Origin: Gossypium raimondii
Taxonomy: Eukaryota > Streptophyta > Magnoliopsida > Malvales > Malvaceae
NCBI RefSeq assembly: GCF_025698545.1
Contig: NC_068569.1
Location: forward strand, 16,616,001 to 16,680,000
Length of the DNA stretch: 64,000 nucleotides
Direction of reading: 5' to 3'
Shown: positions 23,676 to 37,235 of the stretch, piece by piece
Layout of the letters: each line of letters starts with the position of its first letter
How positions within the stretch are numbered: position 1 is the stretch's first letter
Program-made: the position numbers and the translations under genes
Notes under the pieces: generated by a model
What the model saw: only the letters and a program-made list of their open reading frames with translations
The model's database searches: none
What the model was told of the DNA's origin: nothing

Positions 23676-26330
23676 TCATGCATATTTTTGTAGTGGAGGT
23701 GGTAATTCTCGACTTCTTGAGGAGCTTGCCCATTTGGTCCTGCTGCCTGACCAAGAGGGAAGATTGGTCACAGGGCCTGAATATGATTGAATATAAGTTA
23801 AATGGTTTGCAGGTGCAAAAGAAAGAACATGTGCAAATCTATGGTAGGAAAAAGGAAAAGGAAAAGCACACCAACTAGATGAACAAAATCTTAGCTTTGG
23901 CAAAGGAAAAAATACTAATTTCCCTCTTATGCTACATTCTTTGGTTTGTTTATCATGAGCATGAAACTATTATGGAAGCACTCCTTTAAAGTATGGGAGA
24001 TTAATTCTTTTAGCATGATAAACTAAGAGAGTTCTTATTAAGACGGAAACTTAATATGGAGTTCTTGGTTGTTCTGAAAATCTTAGTCAAGTGCCAAGTT
24101 CAAGGGACTCATGACTAGTAATCCTTCAGAAACAAGGGATTATATCATAACTAGACTGATTAGTGGTCCAGTTTTTCATTTTTCTTCATGGCTCTCTCGT
24201 TGAATGTTCCAGGGCTCTGTTCAATAGACTGTGTTTTAGATTCCCCTACTTTAAGACAGTAGTAATAATATTTTTACCATTTTATGCATGCTGCATGGAC
24301 TAAATGTACAGAACAGAATGTGAAGAAACAAAATCTATGCTTTTTCAAATGAGATCCGTTTTAAAGAAGATGCAAAGCATGCAATCTAATCAAGCCTTTT
24401 GAAGAAAACAAGTAAAATCTCTTGTTGTTTGGATGAAACCTTTGGCATGTCTAAACATGTGAAAGATGTTTTGGGTTTTCACATCCCAAACTCGAACCAT
24501 GCAAGTAGCAGCCTTATTGTTCTAAAGTTTTAATGGGGAAAGCACAATATTTATTATAAACTACGAATATTATTAATCCATCTATGAGTCAAATTATGAC
24601 GTATCATCAACTTCATGTTGGTGTGTGACAACCACAGCACCTTTTTAAGGACTAAAATTAAAATGAGATACCACACCAACCATCATAGACTAACAATGCC
24701 AGAATTACCTAATTCAGTAAAGATAGGAAAAACAAAAACAAAAAACAAAATAACTCCTGTGATCAGATAGTGAACCGATGATGTGCAGGCCATAACTGTT
24801 GCTAGGTGAACTTTCAGCATTAAGGGCAGCAATATAGATTTTACCATCTTGAAAGCCAGCGTACAAGACATGTTCACCAGGGTCTAAAGCAATTGCATCA
24901 ATGATGGAAGGAAACATAATGTTTCTTAATAATCTTCCCCTGGACAAGCTCCAAACCTATCAGCAATGTACAATATATCAGGAAAACTTTATAAAGCAAC
25001 TAGTAGAACAAAAGGATAGCACCATATATTAGCAAAAAAGGCATCCGAAACACATCAAGTAATTACAAGAAGAAGTCAAAAGATCTACTATGCAATAAGG
25101 TTCTATCACCAGCATGATAGATTTGTCATAAACACACACAAAAAGATGGTGATCTATTCTCTTCTGAGAGAGCATTAGTTGCTCAAGCAACCCGCGTCTT
25201 TACAACTATATGACTAATCTTCTATTTATGACTAAGAAAATGCTTTGGCAGATGCCTTAACATCAATCTCACAATCAGAAAAATATCACCTTGATAACAG
25301 AACATTTCTTAGCTTTAATATTACCCGCTCAAAAACAGAAACCGAAAAGGACTATAAATAGGTTCAGTTATGGTGCCAATAACTTGCCACCTAAAGATTC
25401 TATCTTGATTCTAATGCATAGTCCAGAAGGAAGCTCTAGTTACCAATCTTCCAAGACATTACATGCATTTGGGCTTTCAACTGAAAGCAGAACAAACCTT
25501 ACATGTGTGATCCTCAGAAGCCGACACCATAATTGCATTGCTTCTACCTTAACCCATAACGATATCAGTTATACGCAGGGTATGTTCTGCAAAACAACGC
25601 TCTGTACAGATGCCTTGCCTGCAGCCTTCTAACATCATCAAATACCCTAACATAACAAGCTAATAACCACAATAATCAAATTAACAAGCGCAATCCTGAC
25701 AGAGTATAATTTAATAAGGATTAGAACATGGAGCATGCATGAAAAGCGACCAAACTCTAACGCATCCATCCTCTGATCTAGAAATGAGGAGTGAATCATC
25801 CTCGGAGAAAACCAAGCATGTAACTGCCTCAAAATGAGCGTGCCATTTCTTTGATAGCTTACCCGTTACAACCTAAATTGTCAAAAGAAAGTAAAACCTA
25901 AAAACCTTAGCTTTAACTAACAAATCAATGGCAAATAAATAAAGCAATTGAATCTTACCTCCCAAAGGTAAACATCACCGGATGAACCTCCAGCAACGAT
26001 GTATCTCCCTTCGCTATTAGCAGCGAGCGGTTTAACAGCTTCCGCGGGAAAGCTTTTAACTTTTGCCTGAGGCTGTGGGGAAGAGAAAGAGTTCAGGCGA
26101 AGAGTGGAAGAGCTAGTATGGTTTTTAGAGTAAACCTTGGACCAAGACTAGTAAAGGAGGTGGCGGAGGGGTGGCAAAGTTGAGAGCAGGCAAGGAAAAG
26201 GCAACCTACGGAGGCGAGGCCGTGGGGAGTAGAGGAGCAAGCCTTGTAACGGGTTTGCTCGGGACCCTGTTTGTCGGCCCCGGCAATCAATGCCGATGTC
26301 AATTGATGATGGTGCTATTACTACATTCAT
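23676..26330 (-). pseudogene. WD40 protein pseudogene, RID3 / WDR18-IPI3 type
   Basis: Exon-like blocks in order on the minus strand: N-terminus from ATG 26330 (MNVVIAPSSIDIGIDC); 25959-26072 (VKSFPAEAVKPLAANSEGRY then GDVYLWE); about 25740-25872 (AVTCLVFSEDDSLLISRSED then VRVWSLFM); 25498 to about 25640 (SNAIMVSASEDHTCK); about 24764-24956 (SIIDAIALDPGEHVLYAGFQ, DGKIYIAALNAES); 23676 to about 23790 (GPVTN and LPPPLQKY). The order and motifs match RID3-type proteins, nuclear WD40 factors linked to rRNA processing and root initiation. Damage: a frameshift near 26262, TAG at 26148-26150 where a YWSWSK-like motif is expected, TAA at 25549-25551, a destroyed donor after VWSLFM, and a lost donor near 24764. 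Introns are kept, so this is a decayed gene copy, not a processed one. An intact paralogue probably exists elsewhere. Confidence 0.85.
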
Positions 26331-29118
26331 TGTTGTTTGGACAAATTTGTTACAATTTTTTATTTTATTCGAGAATTGGGTTTTATTCAACAGTACAGAC
26401 CGGGGGGTTTTGTTGGGTTTAAGTACTACAGTAGAGAGGTGAATGCTGGACCCTTTCTATATTTATTGGTCATCCTGGGCTGAGCCTTAAATGGGTCTCA
26501 AAGCGGAGTCTTCTCTGAGACTGAGAGAACCCTAAACCCCAAACTAAACCAATAAAAAAAAACCTAATTTCCTCCCATCATTCCAGCCTAACCTAACCAA
26601 ATCCAGTAGTATCTATAATATATAAAAACAAATATTAGAAGCCTGTTCTTCTTTTTCTCAGTCACTAAAGGAGAAAGTAAATGTTAAAATGAATGCAGGT
26701 CTACAACCAAAAGGGACAAAATTGGGGATATTTCACCCAACAAATCTATCTATGACTATATATTCTAAAATTTATATGAGTGCTTAGCCATGTGCATTGC
26801 CGCACTCTATGTATTTATATATTTACAGTTCTAATCCAAAGCAGATCACCACATCTGTTTTTTTAAAACTCACATTCTGGTTGAATATATCAGATGAAAA
26901 CTTATTATTCATCAGTGTATAAAATAAGATAAAGCCAATGGAGTGATGCCCCCCGAAAGCCTTTAAAACTTATGCTGTAGTCCCATAAACAAATATTCAA
27001 TGTATTATGGAAAATGATTAAAATGATGCTTCAAATTTATCACCAATCCAAATGTACTTTGCTCAACAAATTGGATGAAGGAGAAAAAGTAGCTAAGATC
27101 GAGATTAAACAAATGGACACATGCATCTTTGCAGCCTTTTACACATTTCTTTATTTCCTCTCTATACATAAACTTTTTCTTAATGTAGATGTTATTTAAT
27201 AGTCTTCTCTTTTTCTAAATTGTCAATAAAGTGTTGGACCAAAAGGAATGCAAAAACAAAGTGGATTTCCAAAGTGCAAACAAGAAGAGGAGTAGAAAAT
27301 AAAAGAGAAAATACACTTATGTCTTCTTTTTTTTTTTTTAATTTCACATTTCTCTCTTCCTTTTTCTTTTTCTAAACTTTCTGGGGAAAAAAAACAAAAT
27401 AGAAGAAAATTTTCTTGGTCCAACAGGGCAACTTGAAAAAAAAAAACTATGTTAAATTGCAAAATATTAAATTAAAAAAATCAATGAATATGTTAATAGT
27501 AGTACCTTTTCTAGTATTTAATTTCTCCCATGCCATCCTTCTGCATCACACGTACACTTCATTTCTAGGTCACGTGCAATACTACAACATCAACTTGAGA
27601 AAAAGGGTAAGAGGCTGGCATAGACATATATAGTGTCAAACTAGCTTATTAGGGTTTAGGGTGTTTCTTTTTTAGAATTTTATTTTTGGTATGATATGGA
27701 AAAGAAAGCATGTGCACGACAAAGATACTGTAAGAATTACATATCGATGCATTTATGTCTCTAGGTAGAACTTAAATAGATGTTTCTTAACTTACTTTCA
27801 TCACTGTCTCACATAGTTTTCTCTGTCTTGGGTAATTAATAACAGCATGAAAAAATATACAGAAAGAAAGAAGCAGATTCAAGAAAAATAGAAAGCAAAG
27901 AGCCTGTTGAAATGCCTAGTCAAACTTTATCTGAAACTTTATTTGTATTGGGATTTTAGACAAAGAGACAACAAGTAAAAGACGTAAAAGAGAAAATGGG
28001 GTGTTTTTTCTTGGGAAGAAGGAGGATTGCATTGTTTAGCTGTCAGTCAAGCGTTCTATCTTAAGGTTTTTGGTGTGGAAGAAGAGGAAAGAGAGATTGG
28101 GATTAGTATAAAGAAAAGAGGGATCCATAGATGGATTTTGAAGACGTTGATCAGATACTTAAAGTAGGAAAAGGCAAAGGTTTTCTGCTCCTCAGAAGAA
28201 GTATAGAAGCCTTGATTGCAACATTTCAAACAACATTTTTTTAGTTATTTTCTCTTATATTTCGCTTTCATCGAATTACTCACTCTTTTGGAATTTGTTT
28301 TTTTTTTTTGTACTCTCTATCTGATTCTCAAATTTAAGACTCGGTATTTGGGGTTTTTCCTTTTTCGCTCGACTGACAGTTGAGAGGAACAAGAAATGAT
28401 AATGGGGCTGATTATGATTATAAGCTTCATCAAACGATATGATAACCTTCTTTTTTGACAATAATCATAACCATAATCATAATTACACTGATGATGATGA
28501 GAAACCAAATGTGAACTGCTGGTTATTTACCCCTCATTTTTAAAGTAAATCTTTTTGAATGGGATTTTTTTAATTTCAGAAGAGGGTATCAATTAAAAGC
28601 ATGGGTTGTACGTATCATTCATTAATGGAGTAAGCAGAGAAAGCCCTTGAGAAGCTGTCAATGGGGCAGCTATAGCCAGAGACTTTCTCAGGCTCACTTG
28701 AAACTGAGGACACTGTCTCTCTGATATCTCTCTCCTGCATTAATGCAAGCATATATGTAACTGGAACATACAGTACAGATATCAGAATCGTGAAGAAAGG
28801 GAGCAAGAAAGGGTATGAGCAACAAATTGCACCAATGGAAAACTGAAGAAACATCAAAGAAAAAGATTGCTGTTGAAATTTTGAAATTGATTTTCATCTT
28901 CACTCTAACCCAAAACCCACCTGCATTCATGTGGCTAGCTAGGTAGGGGAAAGAAAATAGTACCGGCACTAAAAATTATATACACAGTCACAAACACTCA
29001 CACACACACGCACAATTTCCTCCAACAATATCATCATCAGGCTCTAAGAGATAAACAAAAAGAAAAGAAAAAAAAGATGGAAAAGGAAGCTAGAATATTC
29101 TTGAATGGATATTTGAAA
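26331..29118. other. Intergenic region between the WD40 pseudogene and HSFB4
   Basis: No coding frame recognised. Long A and T tracts (27330-27480). At 28408-28487 ATTATGATTATAA and CATAATCATAATTA form an imperfect AT-rich inverted repeat. CACACACACACGCACA at 29000-29013 is a small microsatellite. The part nearest 29118 should hold the HSFB4 3' UTR. Confidence 0.45.
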
Positions 29119-30324
29119 CTAACATGTGGGAGGCATAAGGTTCAGCCGTAAATCATCTTTTTCCAAGACCAAACGTGCTTTGTTAGTCTCCATGTTAGTT
29201 GCACCATACTCGGGGTGCAACCTCTTCTTTGATTGTAAGGGTACACCAAAGAGCTTTGTTTTGCAACTATTGCTGCATGGTTCTTCAAGAATCGTCAAGG
29301 AGCTTTGGGATGTAGCCGTTGGAGAGTTCAAAACTTGCACTCGGGGCTTCTGACTATTTGGATAGTGCCCAAGAAGCTGGTTGGAAGGCTTTTGCAATAA
29401 TGAACTATTGGTGGTGGTGGTATTAACAACAGGAGCAGCAGCAGCGGATGAAGGAGGGCCATAAAGAAGCAAAGAAGGGGAGTATGAATTGCTAGGAGTG
29501 ACAGGCTTCACATGGTTTTGAACAAAATAGATAATATCATTGTAAAGCTTTTTCATATGGGCAAGTTCAGACATCAGCAAGTTGTTGCTTTTTCTCAGCC
29601 TCTCATTGTCTTCTGATAAAGCTGTGACCGAGCTGTTATAGCCTCCACCCCCGCCGCCACCAGCAACTGAGACTCCAGTGCCTCCTCTAGGAGAAGAAAG
29701 TGGCGGTGAGTCACACCAGTTGGCTTGTTCGTCTGAGTCTGCTGGAGAAATGCTGACTCGGCTTGGAAACGGAAAGAAACTCGGGGCATTAACCAAAGGA
29801 GAATGTGGGTGGTGATGGTGATGATGATGGTTTATCCCCACTTGTGGTTGCGCAGTTTTTCTTCTGTGGATCTCACAAAGCAAGTGTTTTTCTCCTTTCT
29901 TGAAGAACTCATTGGCAAACTCCCATCTGTCTGGCACAATCTTCCTAAAACCCTAGTTCCATTAACAAAAGAAAAACGCAGAAAAAACCCAGATCAGTAA
30001 AATAACCCCCAAAATGACAAGAATTTACAAGAAAAAAGAGAAAGGGATAAAGATTGGGTATTTTTATTATTATACATAAGTATTGAGCTGTCTGACAAAG
30101 CTGGAGAAGTTGTTGTGCTTGAAGTAATTAGGGAGGAGATCACGAGCAAACTCAGGAGGTCTCCAAACAACGAAAGTAGTGTCATCTTCACCCCATGAAA
30201 CGATGTGGTCAGTGGCGGGATCATCGACTAGTTGGTAGGTTTTAGTAAGGAATGGAGCTGGCACTGATTTGTGGGAGTCTAGTGATAGTAATATCCCTTC
30301 ACAGTTATCAAGCATCAGAGCCAT
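29119..30324 (-). CDS. HSFB4: Class B heat-shock transcription factor, HSFB4 / SCHIZORIZA type
   Basis: Two exons, 30076-30324 and 29119-29952, joined in phase 0 (donor GTATAA, acceptor AACTAG); 360 residues. The HSF DNA-binding domain spans about 22-116 ([60 protein letters not shown]), interrupted by the intron at the position conserved in plant HSFs. A short class B oligomerisation heptad region lies at about 192-232 ([20 protein letters not shown]). The C-terminus has the repressor tetrapeptide LFGV (317-320), a basic KKR (325-327) and a DLRLNL EAR-like motif (350-355). There are low-complexity His (125-131), Gly and Ser/Pro tracts. Known role: SCHIZORIZA controls cell fate and asymmetric division in the root; class B HSFs lack an activation domain. 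No defect seen. Confidence 0.95.
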
Positions 30325-30590
30325 TGAAAGATGAAAGCAGGAATGGAATGGAAGAGAGGGACGAGAATGGAGAGAGAGATGGTTGAGGGAGATACAAGGG
30401 GTTTAGAGCAGACGATCAGGTCAGGACAGATAGTTTGAGGGGTAGATCCTTGGGTGGGATAAAAATGTTGGGAAAAAAGGGGGGGGGGGTTACTGTAAAG
30501 AAGCGGTTGTTTTTTTTTGGCTTTATTGATGCCTTTTTTTTTCGGTTTGCAAATGTTTACGTGTTATTTTTTTGTGGGTAGGAGGATTAG

Positions 30591-30596
30591 TATATA
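30591..30596 (-). promoter_or_regulatory. Candidate TATA box of HSFB4
   Basis: TATATA about 265 bp upstream of the start codon in an otherwise mixed sequence. A G-run (30480-30490) and a purine-rich leader lie between it and the ATG. No perfect heat-shock element was noticed nearby. Confidence 0.25.
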
Positions 30597-33500
30597 TTTG
30601 TTGCTCTCCTCGGTTATGTAGTGTGCGAGAATATGTGTCTATCTGTCTGTCTAGGACTGTTAACTAAGAGCCTTCCAAGACAAACCCGTGACTCATTCTC
30701 TCTCTTTTCTGACAATTGATCCCTCCTCGCACACCCACTTAAAATCAGGCACAGGGGCATGGATGGTTGCAGTGTGTCTCTGGGAATTGACAATGTAACC
30801 CCCCCTCCTTCCCTGTTCTTTTTCCTCCCTTGTCACATTCTATATTTTAATGTTGCTTATCTTAATATAGTCAACAGTTCCTTAATGCAGAAACTTGAAC
30901 GAGAAGGGTAACCATTGTTCATATTTGATCTTAAAAAAGTCTTTTGCATTTTTGAGTATGTTCGTGCTACTCATAATTAGAAACTAAGGATGAGTATTGG
31001 GTAATATGGTCAGAGTGGGCGACTTGTTCTTTTGATGCATGAAACAAACAAACAAACAAAAAAAAAAAAGGAGAGGTGGTTTCACCTCATGTCAAAACGA
31101 GGGTCCTCTTTGCCATTTTGTAGCTTTACGTTTGTTGTTTAATATCAAGAAAGCAAAGCAAAGCAAAGCAAACCCAGCCCAGGACACCCTCCTATTTGGA
31201 ATCCCATGATTTTCATACACCAATATACGACTTTGTAATAGATATAAGGTAAACCATATACATCCAACTACGTGGTCACCACATTTGTTGTTCTTTTTGA
31301 TAATCCTCATTTTGTTTTTTGTGATTTGCTTTCGTAATGTTCCGAACTTCAACGACGAAAAATAGACATGCCCTGTGGATGTAGCCGCTAGCTACCACCG
31401 TTACTGACTATTAATTAACTTACAATTGTAAAAACCCATATAGCTCTATGTGTTGTAGACCTTTCTCTTTGAGCCTCACAACTATGTATCAGCTTCTTTC
31501 TTTGCTCAGGTGATTGAATTATTGGCTCTAAAAGTTTCCATGGATAACTGAAAACATCACACCTTTTCCCTTTCTTTCTTGTAATCTTTCAAGAAATATT
31601 TGTTTTATTTATGTCTCTTCTCTCTCTGAGGGGCCAGGGATAATTTTCTTAAATTTGCGAGTAAAAAATGACGTTCGAAAACAGCAAGCTGAGACAAACA
31701 TTCAGTCTTGGAATATTTATGGATTCTCTAATAAAATATACTATATAGAAAAGCAATACCAATAATAACATAAAAGAAAAGGGGTCGTCTAAGATTTTAC
31801 TCCAACAAGTGTCAAAATTAAAACGAGATTGCATGAAAACCATATAAGCAATGAGTGGACAGTGAGGGATCCTATAAAAGCGAGGAATGGATTCATGTTG
31901 TGATGAGTGAAGGGTGGAGAAAAAGTAAGCAACATTAGGGACACCAATGGCAAAGGTGAGGTCCAAAGTGAGAAATAAAATAAAAATGATTACTAATTAT
32001 TTCACATAGATCCTTATGTGATTTTTTTTTTTGATAATGCCAATGATTCTCATTATTGGAAAAACAAAGTTAAAATCTGATTCCACCTTCGAACCAAAAA
32101 AAAGAAGATATAACTTGTTCCACCACCCATTATAATTCCTCTCTTTACATTTACTTTGTGGCAGGAGAGGGTACTTTCCTTTCTCAATAAAGGAGTTTTT
32201 TTCTCCCAAAGTTAACCACCCTATAATTAACTTTTGAATATTTTTTATTTATTTACACTCACAACAATATCTTTTATTTTCATCCTATTATTAAATTAGA
32301 TTTGAAAATAATTGTAACTTAATTTAGAATTATAATGTTAAAAATGTTGTGCTAATTTAAGATAAAATTATATATATAGAAAAATAATTGATGTAAAAAT
32401 TTTGCATTAATTTTATTTTTAAAATTGTGTTTATTGATGTAAAATAGAATTGTTACTTGAATAGAACTCTAAGTATCCTAATTATCACTTAATTAATATT
32501 AGTTATATACCAATTAAAATTTAAGTTTAGCTTGATAAATAGTATTAGGTAATTTAGCATATTCAATCAAGTAGCATTTAAAAAATTTACTTGTAAAAAT
32601 TGGATATTTTAGCATTTATAAGTTAGAATTATAAAAATAATGAAGAATTAAAGTCACGATTCATCAAAGAGGCAATAACGAATTATATTCGAACAACAAT
32701 GACATCGAGACTGATCAAGATTATATTAATTGATGATGAGGTAATATGACCCTATGATATTATTATTTTTTTAAAATTTCTATAAATTTATATTATGCGA
32801 AGCAAGCACTCTTAAAACCATTTCTTTTTATTACGTTATTTGTTTAGTATAGGTGAAAACTGTTTTGTGGATTTCTTTTAAAAAGGTCAAAGTTCAACCA
32901 TTGTTTTTAATCATTATTATCAAATATTTTTAGTGATTTAGTTTAAATATATTTCCTATTTATCATGAACTATTATTTTAATTGCTAAAAGTTATTTTGC
33001 CTATTTTTAAATTTGTTTTCAAATTATCATTATAGTTTACATTTTATATATTTCCAAATTTGCATGTTATTTAAAATTAATAGTAATTTTATTATCAATA
33101 AAGGTAACAATAATTAAAAATAAATTGTTTAAAAATTAATTAAAAATAAAGGTAAATTTACATGCAATGATCTAACATTAGAAACTAGTCTAAATAAAAG
33201 GTTAGTAATTAGAATTTTATAAGTTATTGACCGACACTTAAGGTTTCTATAAACAATTCATTCGTTTTACTAGTATATTTGGACACCACAAGATAATTGG
33301 ATGAAAGTGTAATAAAATTGAAATATTTTATTATTATTGTATAAAAATAACTAGGCTAATATATTATAAAAGCACTTAAACTAGACATGCTTAAGGGTCT
33401 AGCTACCCAACTAAGCTCGGAGGCCCACTTGAAATTTAAAAAGGTTTGAGCAAAAATATTAGATCCAAAAAATGGGTTTTAAAAAAAGCATTTAAAATAT

Positions 33501-33779
33501 GGGTCGGGTCAAGCTTGAACATTTAATACTCAAACCCGACTCGACCCGTTTTATAGTTTTATTATATAATTATATTATGTATTTTATATATGTAATTTAT
33601 AATACAAAAGAAACTAAATCTGTAGTTATATATAATACTATAATGTAAACATTAAAAAATATTAAGTTACATATATATAAAATTATAATAACTGAAAAAA
33701 TATAATTATTAAATTCTACATTAAAAATATATTTTGAAATTTGATTACTGTTTTTGAGATCACGATACCAAGCCCTGGA

Positions 33780-34023
33780 TATCACGACACCCACCTAACA
33801 TATTTTGAAAACTTTTAATTTAGTCCTGATTTGACCCCTGGATGGTACTGAGCTTTGGTAAGCTCGATTTAGACCTAGAAATGATTGTTATCATATTTTT
33901 AGTTTGATTAACACTTGATTACATGTATAAATGTTTGTATGTTGATTGAATGACTATAGTTGTTTCTGCAACAAATGTGGCAACCTGTAGCTTGGACCCA
34001 ATGATTGGGTCTGGCGAATTACA
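33780..34023 (-). repeat. Degraded LTR fragment related to the 37330-39181 element
   Basis: Shared order of phrases with 38965-39181: ATGGTACTGA, GTAAGCTCGATT, a long T/A-rich stretch, then AATGATTGGGTCTGGCGAATTACA against GATGATTGGATCGGGTATGG and GTGTTACA. Heavily diverged; the other end was not located. Confidence 0.45.
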
Positions 34024-35315
34024 CTCTATCCCCTTAAAACCTTTATAATTTATAAAATTTTAAATTAGTAAAGATAAAATTACACTTTTCCTTTTAAAAT
34101 GATAAAAATTTGATTTAATCATTTAAAATTATAAAAATATAGACTATTAAAATGGTGAAATTACATTTTTATTATTATAAAAACATATAATTTAATTTGG
34201 TCCAAAATTTTTTTTTCTTGGATGCATACAATAGCTTCCACAACAAATGTCGTAGGTACGTTCATATTCATATGGGTACATGTGGGCATGATCAAACCTT
34301 CTTAATTTCTTACCACTACTCCAGACCTTGAAATTTCCTGCTCCCTTCTAAACGTAGTGTCAAAGTTAACTTCGATCGGAGCTAACGTCTGGGCGAAGAA
34401 CTAAAGATTCCTGAAATCGTGCAATTGGGCTAAGCTCCAATAAGGGTATGTAACTCTCTATTCTTCCTCTAATGAATATGCTTATTACGAGCATATGCCA
34501 CGATGCATACAATAAAAATAAATATAATATATGTTAATAGACTATCTCAATAATAAGGAATTTAAATATATAGGGGAGAGATCTACTTATACAGTATAAA
34601 ATTAAATTAATTTTACACACTTTTGTAATTATTTATATAATTAATGTTATGGTCTATTTACATAGATCATGCATGTCAAATATGATATAAATTTAAAATT
34701 TTAAACTATTTTTATGTAACAAAATTCAATCGTTAAATATATATATTAACATATACGTAAATTTATATGCATGAAAAATATAATTATATTGATAAATTAA
34801 ACAATTGAATTGTTAAAATATTACTCATATTAAGATGAACTAAATCCCTCTTCATATATGATTTAAACTTATCTTTAATCGGTGTATTATAGGTTTATTG
34901 TTTTAATGGTGGAATAGATTTATGAAGGAAAAAGCGTGCTAAAAAGATTAATTGTCTCTCACATCATATCTTTTTTCTTTGTAAAATATACACCTATTTC
35001 TAATTTCACTTTAAAAACCATAATTAGTCGGTGCAAAGTAAATAACCGTACTAAAGACTAGATTTGATCCCTCTTTTTTTTTTTTTTGGGGGGCTGTTTG
35101 TTAGCTCCTTTGTTTCCAATGCATTATCATAACAAGAAAATAAATATAGAGATTTGCTAAAACAATGGCAAGAAGAATCGATGTGAGCTTCTAAGAGAAC
35201 AGATAATGCTCAATAGTACATTATTTTATACTTTTATATTATTTTTAAATAAAATAATTATAAATAATTATTATAATTTCGAATATATCAAATTTATGAG
35301 ATTAATTACCGAAAT

Positions 35316-35660
35316 GTAGTGCCATAGACGGTGGCATACTAAGCAAGGACGTACCCCAAATCTTGTCCTCATTTTCCCACCAATCATTGTAGAATCAAAA
35401 TTAAGATAAATAGCAAGGTTGCTTACTTATGTAGTGCCATAGACAGCGGCATACTAAGCAAGGACGTACCCCAAATCTTGTCCTCATTTTCCCACCAATC
35501 ATTGTAGAATCAAAATTAAGATAAATAGCAAGGTTGCTTACTTATGTAGTGCCATAGACAGCGGCATACTAAGCAAGGACGTACCCCAAATCTTGTCCTC
35601 ATTTTCCCACCAATCATTGTAGAATCAAAATTAAGATAAATAACAAGGTTGCTTACTTAT
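35316..35660. repeat. Three tandem copies of a 115-bp unit
   Basis: Units start at 35316, 35431 and 35546, each beginning GTAGTGCCATAGAC and ending GTTGCTTACTTAT. They are nearly identical: unit 1 has GACGGTGGC where 2 and 3 have GACAGCGGC, and unit 3 has ATAAC for ATAGC. There is no coding frame through the array. Confidence 0.95.
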
Positions 35661-36254
35661 TAGTGAATAATGCATAACGTGACTGCTTGTCACATCTAAG
35701 GCCACCGGTACCCTTTTCCTTCTCCCCCAAAACCAAAATACCTTACCCTTTGTACACATAAGTTTCAATTCCAAACAAGATAAAAAAAAAAATTGGAAGG
35801 GATAGATTTACTAGTTTCGATTCAAGAATGGTTTCACTTGATCTTGAATAGGTTTGGAGAGATACTATGTTCAGACTTTGATACATTTTTTTGAATGGGT
35901 TTGTAGAAATGCTTTGTTAAGAATTTCATCAAATTTAAAATTTCTTTTTACAATTCTCCCAATGTACCGCTAGAATAAACTCTTGCACTGACAGAGGCGA
36001 GAACGAGGGGCAGGCAGGGGCCTTAGCCCCCCAAAAATGAGAACTTTTCAATTTAGTCCTCTCATAAATAGAGAAACTATAAATTAATATATAGTGAAAT
36101 TGTATTTTAACCCCTCAAAATAAAAAAAATTCAATTCAACCCTCTTATAAATAAAGAAATTATAAATTAATTTATAGTAAAATTGCACTTTAGCTTCCCT
36201 AAAAAAAATATAAATAAATACATTATAAACTTATATTTTGATTTATGAAAATTT

Positions 36255-36968
36255 ATATGTTTTGCCCTGATTATATGATTTGTCCAAATAATTAAATAGT
36301 TTTGCTATAGCCTTTTATTTAGACGCCCAAACTTCAAGATTTGAGAGGGTGTATTTGAATCGAGAATGCATGTCAGCAATCAAGATGAAACTCGAAATTA
36401 TATGCTTTGCTTTCACCAACGACATTATATAGTTGCAGATTAAGTCACAATCCAGTTTCAATTATCTTGTATAAGTCGTGCAAAAGTGCATGTGTGGGGT
36501 CCAACTTATTTTTGAATACCCTAAAATAGTTTCCTCTTTATCAATGGTTCCTTAACTCTCCAATTGCACCTTTCCCTAAACCTTCAACACTCCCAACATA
36601 TAATGTCATGGTAATATATCATGATATTTCAAAATTTTTAAGGCATGCATTACAGCTATGTTAATGTTGCACATATGATATAAAGGTTCATTTGTTATAA
36701 GAACGCGAGTAGAACCACTAGACTGAGGGGAGTTTGTAGCAATATTGGTTGAGATGTCTCGATCAAAATCGAAATCATCACCATCACTATGGCCTTCTTC
36801 TTCGTCATCGATGTCATCAAGTACATCGTGATCATTAAATTCAGTGATATTTACATCGTTGTATGCAACATCATACGAGGCATCCTTCATACTCGACTTG
36901 AAAACATTTTTTTGAGTGCAATATTTCCAATTGGAACTTTTGCTAGGGGAGAGCATTCGTTTTTTCAA
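36255..36968 (-). pseudogene. MULE transposase relic, DNA-binding (MuDR) part
   Basis: The acidic stretch DDIDDEEEGHSDGDDFDFDR is followed by TNEPLYHMCNINIAVMHALK, which lines up with the acidic region and the LRNEPG..M..DPDAAHASEF block of cotton-type MuDR proteins (recall). Further down, with frame changes, come WTPHMHFCTT, LICNYIMSLV, ILIADMHSRFKY and KAIAKLFNYLDKSYNQ, matching the GPHTCTS, CIMP, VLIAEMQ..F.YRVSYRKAW and AMEQLYGDWDxSY blocks. Frameshifts and stops mark it as dead; no DDE catalytic core follows. It continues from the fragment at 42381-42985. Confidence 0.7.
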
Positions 36969-37235
36969 TCGGCTAGACCATTTATTTTGTTAATCCAACT
37001 TTGTAACACCTCACATTTGACTCGATTGCCAGATTCGAACGTGTGATGTCACATTACGTTGCCGAAGCAACTCAAGCTACTATAACACAAATGCATTTAA
37101 TTTAATCATCATATAATTCATATGCATGTATTTATAAACTCAATGACTTCATTTCATCAATTTAAAAGGTATAAGGGTTAATTTTAGAGTTAGGGCTCGA
37201 ATTCCAAATTCATGTCTAAAGGCAATGATCTTTAT

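Larger units (their letters stand above)
30325..36254. other. Intergenic AT-rich region with repeat relics
   Basis: No gene recognised over about 5.9 kb. 33395-33560 contains a degraded copy resembling the GC-rich MITE at 55513 (ATGGGTCGGGTCAAGC, CCCGACTCGACCCG). 33780-34023 resembles the end of the solo LTR at 37330-39181. 36000-36230 is a common plant repeat (paired AACTATAAATTAATTTATAG phrases). The tandem array at 35316-35660 is listed separately. Confidence 0.5.
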
